DNA of 64,000 nt, from assembly GCF_004798865.1 (NCBI RefSeq), contig NW_025335268.1:74321690-74385689 (forward strand), written 5' to 3'. Below are positions 13,001 to 25,000 of this stretch, piece by piece. The notes under the pieces were generated by a model. The model was not told the DNA's origin. It searched no databases and was given only the letters and a program-made list of their open reading frames with translations. The first letter of the stretch is position 1. Every line of letters begins with the position of its first letter. Made by a program: the position numbers and the translations under genes. Source of the DNA: Varanus komodoensis (taxonomy: Eukaryota; Chordata; Lepidosauria; Squamata; Varanidae).

Positions 13001-16000
13001 TACAGTCTTTCCAAAAGAGACTGTGCTGACATTAATCTGGCATTTGGGAAGGGTTGCAGACTTCAGGAAATGAGAGAAAAGGAATCTTTAATGCAAGGTA
13101 CAACGTGCTGTCTTTACACAGCACTGTTATCTCACTCTGCCTCAGTGCTGACCAGTCGATTTGGCAAGGTTGTCAGAAGTCACGTGCTGCCATGCCAAAG
13201 CAGGCTTTGGCCTCTAAAGCATCGTAGTCTGGCACCCTCCAAGCCCCCAGTGCTCCTGGCCAAGCTGCCCGGGGCCAGTGGGAGCAGCAGTCAGGCTCCC
13301 GGAAGGTCCCAGATTGCGGGAGGCTGCTCCAAAGAGAGCATGGGGAGCGCATGTCAGCCCAGCCATGCACAGGAACCGCCGGGCATGCTGCGACGGCATT
13401 CGTGTTCACATTACTCCTTAGCAAAAGTGCCCCCAGCGGCATGCCTCTTCCCGAGGAATTGCTCAGGAATTGCGCCCTTCTTCTGACAATCCCCCAAGTG
13501 CACGAGGATCTCAGAGGTGCTGGGGCAACAAAAAAGGCTCCTCGGCTGGAGAACTGCAGTTGGTCAAGGAGCAGCCGGTTCTGCATCAAACAGGCTGTTG
13601 ACGTGACCCAGCGGCAGGCAGCTTCCTGCAGGGCTACGCTCAAGCATAAGCCAAAAATTCAGGCGAGGGAGAAGGTGCCTGCTTTCGCTTACACAATGGG
13701 GGGCTTGTCTTCCAAAGCCTGAATCTGCCTTGCTGGATCTGAGGGAATTGTCGAGGCCCACGTCTCAAACAAAACAACCTGTTTCTAGCCGGTCTTTCAC
13801 ATGGAAATGCCAGCCGCTCTGGGAACAAGGCTGTTTTGTGCTGCCCCCTATCGCCCTGAGAATCCTGTCTCTCTCCAGGACAGAGTGGGACTGAGCTCTC
13901 CGCTCTGCCACAAAAGGCCGGCAGCCCTGGGCTCTGGTCCAAGAGGAGAACGGGAGAAAGAACAGGCCTTTTTCTAAAGTGGAGCTGGAGGCTCAGCACA
14001 AAACCGCTGGCAGCTGAAGAGACAGGTATGTGCAGGACCTCCTCCCCTGCCCAGCTCTAAGGAATGTTACTGGCTTTCACACACTGCGTTTCTTAGCTCT
14101 GAGACTGCTGACTTTTCTTCCTGAAATACTTTTCTGCCTTTTTCAATATGTTCTCCTCCAGATGTGTTGCTGGCAAAAGCATTCTCAGCTGCAGGCATCT
14201 TCCCAAGGAGGCTGTTTTCGAACTCTTCAGGCATTGCTCAGCATGGTTTCGTGGCTGGCCTCCAACTCCCACTTAGAAAGAGGCCTGATCCTTCTCTTGT
14301 TCTCCTCTTGGGCTGGAACCCAGGGCTCTGCACTTTTTGCGGCTAATCTCTCTGCTACCTGCCGTTGTGGTGAAGCTCATGATCTAATCCTGATTCCATA
14401 TCCCAACCGAAATTGCATTATGTCCATCTGCTGGAGACTGTGAGCTCCTAGAGGAGGGCCCTGCCTCACTTTCTGCCTATTGATTCAGCACCATTGTGTC
14501 AAGTGTTATATAAGGTTCACATTAATCACAAAGTCAAGGGTAAAAGAGAGAGAGCAATGGACCAAAAGTTCTGAGCTAGAAAGTCAAAACCTCACTTTGC
14601 CAACTGTTTTGAGAACTACTTCTAAGATGGGCAGCGTGTCTTGATAAATTCACTGGCCCAGATCTTCAGAAAATATAGGAAGCCCGAAAGACATTCAAGC
14701 AAAGGCTTGGCTTGTTTGTCTTGTATAAAAGCTGCACCCAGATGAAAATGTACTCTGATAGATCCATTTACCTTTCTTTGCATGCATGGATCTGTGCCCA
14801 TACAGACATAATATATAATAACTGTTTTATATATTGATTAGCTGTTTGACTAGCAGAAAAAACTCCCGCAGTAGCCACAGAACACCCAGGGTGGTTTCAC
14901 ACAATAACAAGAAGTCATGGTGAAATGTTACCCCTGTGGGTCGGTGGCGTTGTCTGGATCCAGTTCCACAGGTCTTGCAAGGTAGGATTAGTTTACTGAA
15001 ACCATAGAGAGAATCCATGGCCTGTTCTTAGGTTTCCATGTTTCGTTGTGGCTTCTCTGCTCCTCAGGATCCAGGAGTACCACTTCACCACTGTTTGTAC
15101 GGAAACACCATAGAGTCCCCCCTAGCAAGAGCGGCCACGGAAGTGACCGATTCTAATGTTTGATATCTATGGTCCTCAGCTCCCTAGCAACATATACACC
15201 TCTGATCACTGTGTTCCCATTGGCCAAGTGATGTGCCCGCTTATTTTTGGAAACAGGGAGGGAGAAGTGGAATCTCTGAAAAACTGTTGCTTTTATTTAA
15301 TAGAAATGCCTGCGGATCTGGAGTGGCTGGGAAGCGCTGCAGGAGAGGGAGGCAGGAACCTGCTTCAGAACTGCAGCCAGCCTACCAGGAAGAGGCTGCT
15401 GCAGTCCAAAGGCAAGACTAGAGAAAGGAAAGGGATCTGCAGTGAGGCCAGGAAGATGGAGAAGGGAGCGAAGAGGCCACGCTGCCTCGGTAACCGCGCG
15501 ATCGTCTGACAGGTAAGTTCAGGCAAAGATCTGCACTCCATGGAAACAGAAGCACCATTGTTTGCTACGTCATGCGATCCCAGCCCGAGTGCGCTGTATG
15601 TCTCAGAAAGCTAAATGGGCTGAGATTTCAGAAAGGCAGAAATGTAAGATGTACGTGTAAAATGTCCTCAGAGTTATTTGGTTTTGTCAGCTAACAAACT
15701 AGCCCTTACCTCTCCATCAGTTACCGCGGAGTAGTTGACCTGTGCGACCGTAACTGTGGTAGGCAATTCGGAGGCATCTGCTAAGGTGGCCACTGTCGCC
15801 CCTGTGCCCACCTGCAACACAGAACCACAGAAAGGTCGTCGTGAGATGGACCACTGCGCTTTTGGCTAAGGCCACGTGCAGCATGGGGCCGAAGCCAGCA
15901 ATCACAGACGCCCACCCGTGTGCCCATGTGGATGCTTGACCTGCTCCAGTCTTGCAGCTGGGGGTGTTGGTTTAGAAAAAATAGTTCAAGTGAGAGAGAA

Positions 16001-19000
16001 AATGCATGATGGAGACAAGCCATCTCTATACTTCTTGTAAAGTGTATTACCTGTATGGCACACATACACATAGCTTCTCCAACCTGGCACCCTCCAGCTG
16101 CCTTGCACTACAGGTTCCATAATCCCCCAGCCTCCATAGCATTGTGGTCTAGCTCAACTGAAGGGCACCAGCCTGGGGGAGCCCAACTTATAAGCCAAAG
16201 CTTGAGAAAGCTCATTTTGCTTAAGACACACTGAAATCAGCTAGAGGGCGAGTAACTGTGTCCCACTGTCTGGATCAGGTCCTTCTCTTCATCGCCATGG
16301 CAAAGCATTGCCGTGCGCGAGGCACTCCGGATGCACCGGTTGCTGTGGATCCCGTTCCACGGACTGACATCTGGATAAGTGCACTCAGGATTCCACACGC
16401 CACACCCTCCTCTAGAAATTAATTATTTGGGCCATCACGTCCAGACCTGCAGCTCCCGGCACAACCCTGCCGTTGTTCTTCAGCTGCAAACAGCAAGCGC
16501 TTGCACATCATCGCAAGGTTTGCTTGCAGTCTGTGTGCACGCCCCACCAGGGTTTCTCTGGACCCATGGATGCGGTGCATCAGCTGTGGGTGGGGCCGCT
16601 TGAAGCGTCGCATGAGTTACAACCACTGCGGCAGGCACTGTTTTTGATCCCATGTTTTAAAAGCAGTATTTTAATTTCAAAATTCTCTCTCTCTCTCTCT
16701 CTCTCTCTCACTTTTATATACCACCCGAACAGCCCAGAGGGCTCTCTGGGTGGTTTACAAACATTAAAACCCCACCAGTCCTAAACAAATAAATAAATTG
16801 GCTACACCACAACTGAGTATAAAATAACATGGTTAAAATGAATTAAATAAATATACCATTACAATTAATTTATTTTAAAATATCGGTCAAATAAAAAGGT
16901 CTTGACCTGGTGCCGGAAAGCATATAATGACAGTGCTAGGCAGATCCCTCTAGGGAGCGCATTCCATAGTCGGGACGCCACCGCAGAGAAGGCCCTCCTC
17001 TGGGTACTCTGTCTCCTGACCTCTTTCAAAGAGGGTTCCCGGAGGAGGGCTTTGCTGCCAATCTTAGGGGGCGGTAGGGTATGTAGGGAAAAAGGCGTTC
17101 CTTTAGGTATCCTGGTCCCAAGCCAGTTAGGTGTTTTTAAAATGAAGGTGATACATACAGCTAAAATGCTATAATGTGTATTTCTAATGTGATTTCTAAT
17201 TAGAACTAGGAGGGCAGTGAGCAGAAGGGGTTCTTTTGTTTGTTGTTTGGCAAGTCAGCACCACCATGTTATCATGTTGTAGGGCTCGAACGCCAGAATA
17301 CAGAAACTAGCGTTATAGGCACTACAGCACCGCATTTCTCGTTCCCCCTGTGAAGAGAGGTGCAGTGGTGTAACACCCCTAGTGCCTATTATATCCATTT
17401 TCTATTGTGATGTTACGGTGCTGTACCTGGGCCGCCACCCGAAAAGGGTGGTTTAACTGGGAGTCCTGCACTGAATAGGGAATTGGCCCTAGTGGCTCTC
17501 TGGCCTCTTCCAACTCTACTGTTCTTTGATTCCAAGAACATAATGCAACTGATTTTTTTAAAAAGATTAAATAAACATTTCTGCTCAGTGCCCTTCTGAT
17601 GGTGACCAGAACAGGCAGCTTTCTTTAAAACACTTTCTGAAAATTACTGTCATGGTGTTAATTGCGCCTCTTTTTCATTTTCTTCCTTAAAACATTCTAA
17701 CCAGAAAATATTTTCACAAGAAAGAAAAGACAGATGAAAGAAGCTCCCCGAAAAGCAGAAAAAGTCCCAGCACAAAAGTCATGAAGTACGTGTACTAAGT
17801 TGCGATAAATTCCCTTTTCCCTACTGACATCAAAACCACACCCTTGAAAAGAGATGAGAAAGTAGCACTAAAGACATCTAAACCTGTGGATGCTGCATTT
17901 CTCTTTTGTTCTTATGGGGGGAAAACCAGACTGTCTGAATAAAGGCAGAAGAACCACAGGGAAAATGCAGAATGAGAATGCTTAGATGACGGCGCTGTGT
18001 GGATGCCCCACAAAAAGTGGATGAATGGAGCACAGTAATCCTACACCAAATCCCTGGATGGGAGAAACACCATGCCCTGCACGTCACAGACACGAGTGTG
18101 CTTCCTGGAAGTTGAAACGTACTGGCTCTGGAACTCTGTTTCCGGGGCCACAAGCCCAGTGTAGGATTGTACGACTAACATCAGCTGAGTGTACACGTAA
18201 TGAGAGTTTTACTTAGTGCTGTGGAACGAGACCCAGGCCACACACCCTTGGGGTCTCAGCTCGGGGCTCTGGGCTGTAAAGCCCGCTTCCGACCCAGAAT
18301 CTGCCCTCGGAAGGAAGGAATGGCACGGCCCTCACCTGGATGAGCGAGACTGTGCCGTCGGGGTTGCTGAAGGTCTGGACCACAGTTTGGGACGGAACCA
18401 GATGTGCTATACTGTGTGTGGCTGTCGCCGGCTGCGTCTGCTGATCCTCAAATGCGTAGAGCAGGTCTTCCCGGCCGTGCTGCTTGTAGCAGTTCTTGAC
18501 AATGGTCCTCAGTGCCTGAGTCCAAGATACCTGCCGGATGGAGGGGGGCAGAGAGAGAAAAGGGCTCAGGCCTTCCTGGGATTCTTTCTGATCGGCACTG
18601 GCAGCAGAAACAGCAACTCACACATAAAGAACTGGCTGGCCTCGGCAAGTGTCCTGAAGGGAGAGGTGGAGCTTCTGGGAAGCTGTAGCCCGTCAGAGCA
18701 GGTTTAAAGCAGAAAAAGGCTCCTGAGAGAGGCTCAAATTGAGTCTCAGACCCCGGGAATCCCCACCTGTGGACCAACTGCTTTCAGCACTTTTTAGAGG
18801 CCCTCGGATGACCACGGCTGCTGTGGGACCCGGGCAGGCTTGCTCACCCATCCGGAGCCTGCTGCCACATGAAGGGGCGATTCTAGCCTTCACTAGTGAT
18901 TGTGGGAACAGCATCACCGGTTTATCACACTCTAAATTAAGCCAATACAGATCAGTGGCATGCTCAGTTTGGGGGTACATAAAGGTGCGAACTGCTGGAG

Positions 19001-22000
19001 GAGATGCCTGCGAGTCCCTTGGACCACAAGGCGATCAAACCGGTCAGTCCTAGAAGTGATCAACCCTGACGGCTCTTTAGAAGGCCAGATCCTGAAGATG
19101 AAACTCAAATACTTTGGCCACCTAATGAGAAGGAAGGACTCCCTGGAGAAGAGCCTAATGCTGGGAACAATTGATGGCAAAAGAAGGAGGGGGTGGCAGA
19201 GGATGAGGTGGCTGGATGGAGTCACTGAAGCAGTGGGTGTGAGCTTAAGGGGACTCCAGGGGATGGTGGAGGACGGGGGGCCTGGAGGAGCGTTGTCCAT
19301 GGGGTCACGATGGGTTGGGCACGACTTCACGACTAACAACAACAACAAAAGGTGTGAACTCAAAGGCTTCACAAACTTTCCCCAAATGACCACATATTGG
19401 AGCAACTGCCCATCTTGATTTGTGCTTGTGAATGCTAAGTCCTATATCATTTGTATTATGTTTTATATTATTCTTATTTATTTATGTAAGCCATCCTGAG
19501 GCCTTCGCGACAGGACGGCATATAAATATTCTAAATAAATAAATGGCTTGGGCATCTAAAGCATCATCTTGTTCCACGTGGAACACAGCTAGTTAAGAAT
19601 GTACCCGAGGTGCTTTCCGGCCGCTCTCAACACCAGAGTTGGCTAGCTGTGACAAGGGCCTTTTTGGCTGTGACCCCCTGTCATTGGGACGCTCTCCCAA
19701 AAAGGGCTCACTACCTAACATAGGGCGTTTTAGGTACTGGATAGAGACTTCCTTTATTTGACTGGTTTGAAAAAACAAGTCTGTGGCTCTTCTGTTCTTA
19801 TAGTAACTTTCAGATTGTTCTTATTTCTCACACAAATGCTAGCCAGCTTGCTGAGCTGTATGGCAGGGCAGAATTTTGAAAAATAAATCAATATTTTGTT
19901 TTGAGTTATACTTCACAAAGAGTTTATCTGCAGTTGCTTCAAAAGTGGTCAGCCCCAGAAATGGGCAATCAGCCCAGAAGACAGAAAGAAGGGCTTCTGG
20001 GGCACAGAAATTGTCTAAATAAATAAATAATAAATAAATAAAACCTTAGCTGCTGATGTCTTCCTGCCTGTGGATTTATGTCATTTTGGATTGTATTACA
20101 TTTTGAGGGTGTTTGCTATTGTCAATAAGGCTAAAAGCGAACGATCTTATACCAGTTTAGACAGAAAAAAGACCCACAATTCCTAGTGTGCTCCAGATGG
20201 TATAGGGCATTCTGGGAGTTGTAGGACTTCCTCTCTGCCTTAATTTGCATAGTACTGTGTTCTAAGAGGCCGTGTTTATAGCGGATATTATTCTTCCATT
20301 CTAAGGCTACAATACTAACCACATTTACTAGGAAGTTAGCCTGAATGTAGAATTTAGTTTGGGATTGCACTGCATATCCCGTAACTACACATGAACCCTT
20401 CCAGGCCAATGCCCTCCAGATGTCATGGACCACAATTGTCATCCTGGCGCCGGCTGATGAGATGTAGCCCAAAACATCTGCAGGGTACTGGGCCGGGGAG
20501 GCTGCCACAGGCCTCTGACCTAGCGGTTCTGATCCAGGGATGCTCAAGAATGCATCAAGCCACCTGACAGACCAGACCACTGGCTGGGAAGTTGGTCAGA
20601 GGAAAAGAAACGCTGCGCCAGGGGAGAACACAGATGATACCATCGCTGCTCCTTGCACGCCCAGAAGCTATTTGAACTTCCGCTTTCAGGACACACGGGA
20701 CCAGTTTACGTCAATGCAGGTGGGGTGGGGAGCCAAGGCTCCTGCTGAAGGCCGAGGGAACCACCGCAGGGCCCACCCCTCCAGGATGTTCTGATGGCCG
20801 CCAGCAAAAAAGCAGCTGGAACAACCTGATGCATGCAAGTTCCGCAGGCTGCAGTGCTGCAACCGGTCCGGGATGATCCAGGCCGTACTGCAACAGGATG
20901 CTGCGGACGGGTGGCAGGGAAGAGCTGCTCCAGCCACAGCCCCTGCTGGAGTGCTCCTGGGCGGCCCCCCAGAGGCACAGAGCTGAGCTACACACACCTG
21001 TGGCCGGACCCAGGACGGCGATTCTCCGGGGTTCTTACCTGCTCCATGCCTTTTGCCAGAACAACTTAACCCAGCCGGGTCTATAAGCCCAGCCGTCCCA
21101 TTTGCCACACCAGGGAAGCGCCCTGTGCGGAGGCCAAGGGGCATTCAACACACACCCTCTGCTTCTGCTCCTCTGTGCGGACGTCACTGCGAACGTTGGC
21201 CCAGGGGATGTCCTCAGGCCACCAGACGGGCTTGCAGCTCTCCTTCCCCCAGCCGGGCTTCCCACGCCCCGTCGAGTACTTCAGCATTTCAGGGATGAAG
21301 GCCCGCAGCTGCGCCTGCGGCATTAAAATAAAACAAAGGTTTCACAAACCGAAGCTCTGCGGAAGCAGCTTGCTTCGAAGCAGCAAAGGAGAGCGCTGGG
21401 GTCTTCTTTCCCAGCTGCATCTCCACTGCCCTTGGATCGGTCTGAATGTTGGACTTCGCCCCACCTGGCTTGGCTTCAAGGCCAGTTTGGGGGCGCAGCA
21501 GAGGCTGGATGTATGAAAGATCTGGGAACTGATTCCAATGACATACAGCCTGGTCTTTGGGGAGAGGCTTTTAGAAACAGAAGGATCTGACCGCCTTGAC
21601 TGAAAATAAAACTCTAGCTCTCCTAATGCCCTTCCATTGCATGAGAAATACTGCAATACTGTGCACCAGCCTTCCCCAAGCCAATACCTTTGAGATGTGT
21701 AGTTCTACAGCTTTCAGCAGCCCCAAACAGCCATGCTTGCTGGGAATGCTGGGAGTTATACTCTAACCCCTCCCAATGCTGGGAGAAAGCTGCTATATTT
21801 AGTTTCAGGGAACCTCAAAACTCCATGGGCTGGAGCAATGGCCCTAAGAAAAAGGATTACAACATCTGGACCTGTTTAGCTTAGGAAAAAGACCAGTAAG
21901 AGGGGACGTGATGGAGGGTACAAAATTTTGCATACTGGGAGTCAGGAAGGAGAAAGGGAAGCTCTCCACATACTGCGTAACCTGGGAATTTGCCACCATA

Positions 22001-25000
22001 AGAAGCAGGGATGTCCTCCAGCTTGGACTGCTCTGGGAAGGCACTGGGCAAATACATGGAGGAGACGGCCGCCAGTGGCTACCGGGCACGATGGCTGTGC
22101 TCCTTCTTCATGCAAGGCAATGTGCTCTCCAGGCTGGTTGCTCAGGGCCATGGGTAGGAGAGCGCTGTAGTACTCATGACCTGCCTGCGGGCTTCTCACT
22201 GGAGCATCGAGAGCAGGGGTCCTCAAACTGCGGCCCAGGGGCCGGATTCGGCCCGCCATGCCCATCTGGACCCCCTGTGCGTGTGCCCGCGCCTGTGCCC
22301 GCCACGCGGGGAGGCAGCGGTTCACTCACTCAGAGAAAATGATCTGCGAGCGAGCGAGCCGCTGCCTCGTGCACCCGCCTCAGCATGGGTGCCCGCGCGC
22401 ACCGCACCAGGCTTCATGCACTGCACCGGTCCGCGCGCACCACTGGCACCACTTTTCCGGCCCTTGCCCGGCACCAGCACCTTTCAACTGGCTCCCTGGT
22501 GGAAAAGCTCGAGGACCTCTGATCCAGGGCCCCACTGAGGGCACAGAACGCTGCGCCAGCTCCAGGACTTCTTCTGCACAGACACTGAATGTGTATGCTG
22601 CGATCATAAGGACTGAACATTATATAAAATGCACTAGTAACGTATATTACATATAATGTTATGTTGTGAGCCGTCCTGAGGCTTTTTGCAACAGGACGGC
22701 ATATAAATATTCTAAATAAATAAATAAAGCACTGAGTCATGCAGGAGGCACTTTTGCTCTCACTACCAAGGCTTGTCACGGCCTTGGTTTGTGCTCTCTC
22801 GCTTGTGCACAGACGGGGAAAGGGCCCCGATCCTGATTAAGGTCCAGTGTTGCCAAGCCATATGCAGGACTCCCCATGCGAACACCCTCACGGCACTCAT
22901 CGCGCAAACCGTCGCATCACCTTTGGCAGCAATTGCTTTCAGCAGCTGCTTTGAGAGCCTAGCTGAACATTATTGGACAAAAGGAGGGGGAGATGTGAGC
23001 TCTACTGGGGATGATGGGTGTCTACCAGTTGCTGGGGACCTTGGGCAGGTGGGTGTTGTTGCCTTCCTGCCCGGGCTGCGGGATCTTGGAGGCTGCTGCT
23101 GGCCCGTGTGCGAACAGGAGGCTGCACCAGACAGACCCGGCTTTAGTCCATCCTGGCTTTTATGCTCATCTGGAGGTCACCAGGTGGGAGAAGACTGGCA
23201 TAAAATGAGTGCACAACGGAATAAAGAGAAAACACCTCAGGATGTTGGAAAAATGATCCTTTGTTTCTTGAAGTAGCCCAGCCCAGCCCTGTGCCATATA
23301 TTTGGCTCTTCTTTGGGGACAATTTTTCAAAACATAAAAACCAACCAACAAAAAACAACTACAACAATCTCTGACTGGTTGCAGGATTTATCTTGCAAGC
23401 ATATCTTCTCAAAGGTCTCTGCAGAATCTTTTTTTACCGAGAAAATAACCCCTACAGAAGGTTCAAGTGTGTTTTCACAATGCGTGAAGTAGCACATTTG
23501 GCCTACTTCAAGGTTGGGTTCACTGGAATGTTTTGGATGTCCTCTGGTTTTGCCTGGCCGTAATGTAACTGCATATTCCTGCACTGGACTGGGAATGTCT
23601 TCTTCCCTTCCCATCGCAGGCATCAGACACAGAGCTGGCTGTTTGCAGGGGAGGGTCTCTGTTTGTTCCGCCACAGCAGGCAGCATCTATGGACACAGCA
23701 CGGCAGCATCCCCTAGTGACTGCGTAGAAGCATCTCACAGGAACAGCAACACAGCACCTTCGAAACAGCAGGCGGGGTGAAGGATGGGGCCTGCCTGAAA
23801 CGCAGCCCCCCAGCCACACCCGCCGTGAGACTCCACACGAGGCTTCCACACATTTAGAAGGGGAGGTGGGCGGGAATGCTGGCAGACCGCCAAGGATGGA
23901 TTTGTGGCCAGAAAGAGGTGGCAGATATTCTCCATTATGGATGCTATTAGCATCCATATAATTCCTCCAGGGATAGGTTTCCGAAAGAGATTCCTGAAAG
24001 TGTTCTTCTTTTGAACAGTAGGCTTGTTATGTGTCAGGCAAGAGGGATAATTATATGACACAGATGCTTGTTCTTGCACTCAACAGAACAAGAGACAAAA
24101 TTAAGTATACAGAATGGGGTTCAAAGGGATGGGCAACACCTATCCTAAAATGTACCTTCCAGTCTTATTATGGTGCATGGCCAATAGCTTTTAGCAAATA
24201 AACTGAACTGGCTGACATCTCCTGGACATGTAAACACTGTCAAGCTCCATCTTCTAAGATCTGCTCATGCTGCATGCCAGAAAAAAGAGCAGATTCAAAG
24301 TATGCCAATCATGAAAACATTTGCAAATATGCTCGTTTTGGATAACCACACTTGGGTTTTGCATGCTCTATTCTGAAGAGGATGTTTTAAATTTGCAAGA
24401 GAGAGAGAATGAGAGAGAGAGAGCGAGTGAGCTTGCAGAACAAAGGTTTGGAGAGGCCGTTGAGGGAGCGTGCACGACAGGACGGTGGCTCAAGAGAAAA
24501 AGGCAGAGAAACGTTTTTCCAGGCTCGTTCAAACCCACCTACCATGCATCCATACCAGTCTGAAAGAGTTGTAAAGCAGTAGCAATCACGACTGCAATTT
24601 CCAGGTGTTCAAATTTCTATGCCAATTCAGACCCAAGCTTACGACGTTCTAGCAAAAGACAACCTGGAATATATGATGCACCGAGGATGCCACCCCCAAC
24701 CCGGTTCCTCCCAGATGCGTTCTGATCAAAGCTCCCTCCATCCCATGACTAGGGTGGCTGGCTTCACACCACAGAGTTCGATTTCAGGCCGCCTGTGCTA
24801 CAGATGGCACTGAGACAGTTCATTCACACAACCCTGCTGAGTTAGAATCAGCGGCGAAGTCAAGCCTGCCTGGCCTGTCACTAGGATTGGTAGCCTTCCA
24901 CTCATGGAATCACAAGAACAGCATCTTCCTTCCAAACAGTGCACTTTTTTCCTGATTCGTTTTGTTCTAAGCACCACCTTTGGTAGAATTCCTTCCCTCC

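Larger units (their letters stand above)
15812..18335 (-). other. NRF1 intron 7
   Basis: 2,524 bases containing a palindromic MITE (16073-16182), a CT microsatellite (16684-16709), the 3' end of a LINE-like repeat in minus orientation (16710-17145) and a possible short element with 10-bp inverted ends (about 18033-18172). The stretch 17150-18000 is AT-rich and shows nothing recognisable. Confidence 0.6.
18531..21155 (-). other. NRF1 intron 6
   Basis: 2,625 bases with a BovB 3' fragment (18994-19347), a LINE-like 3' end (19440-19548), a short AAATA-rich tract (20017-20043) and two palindromic MITEs (20142-20258 and 20403-20494). The rest, including 20500-21150, shows no recognisable feature. 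Confidence 0.6.
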
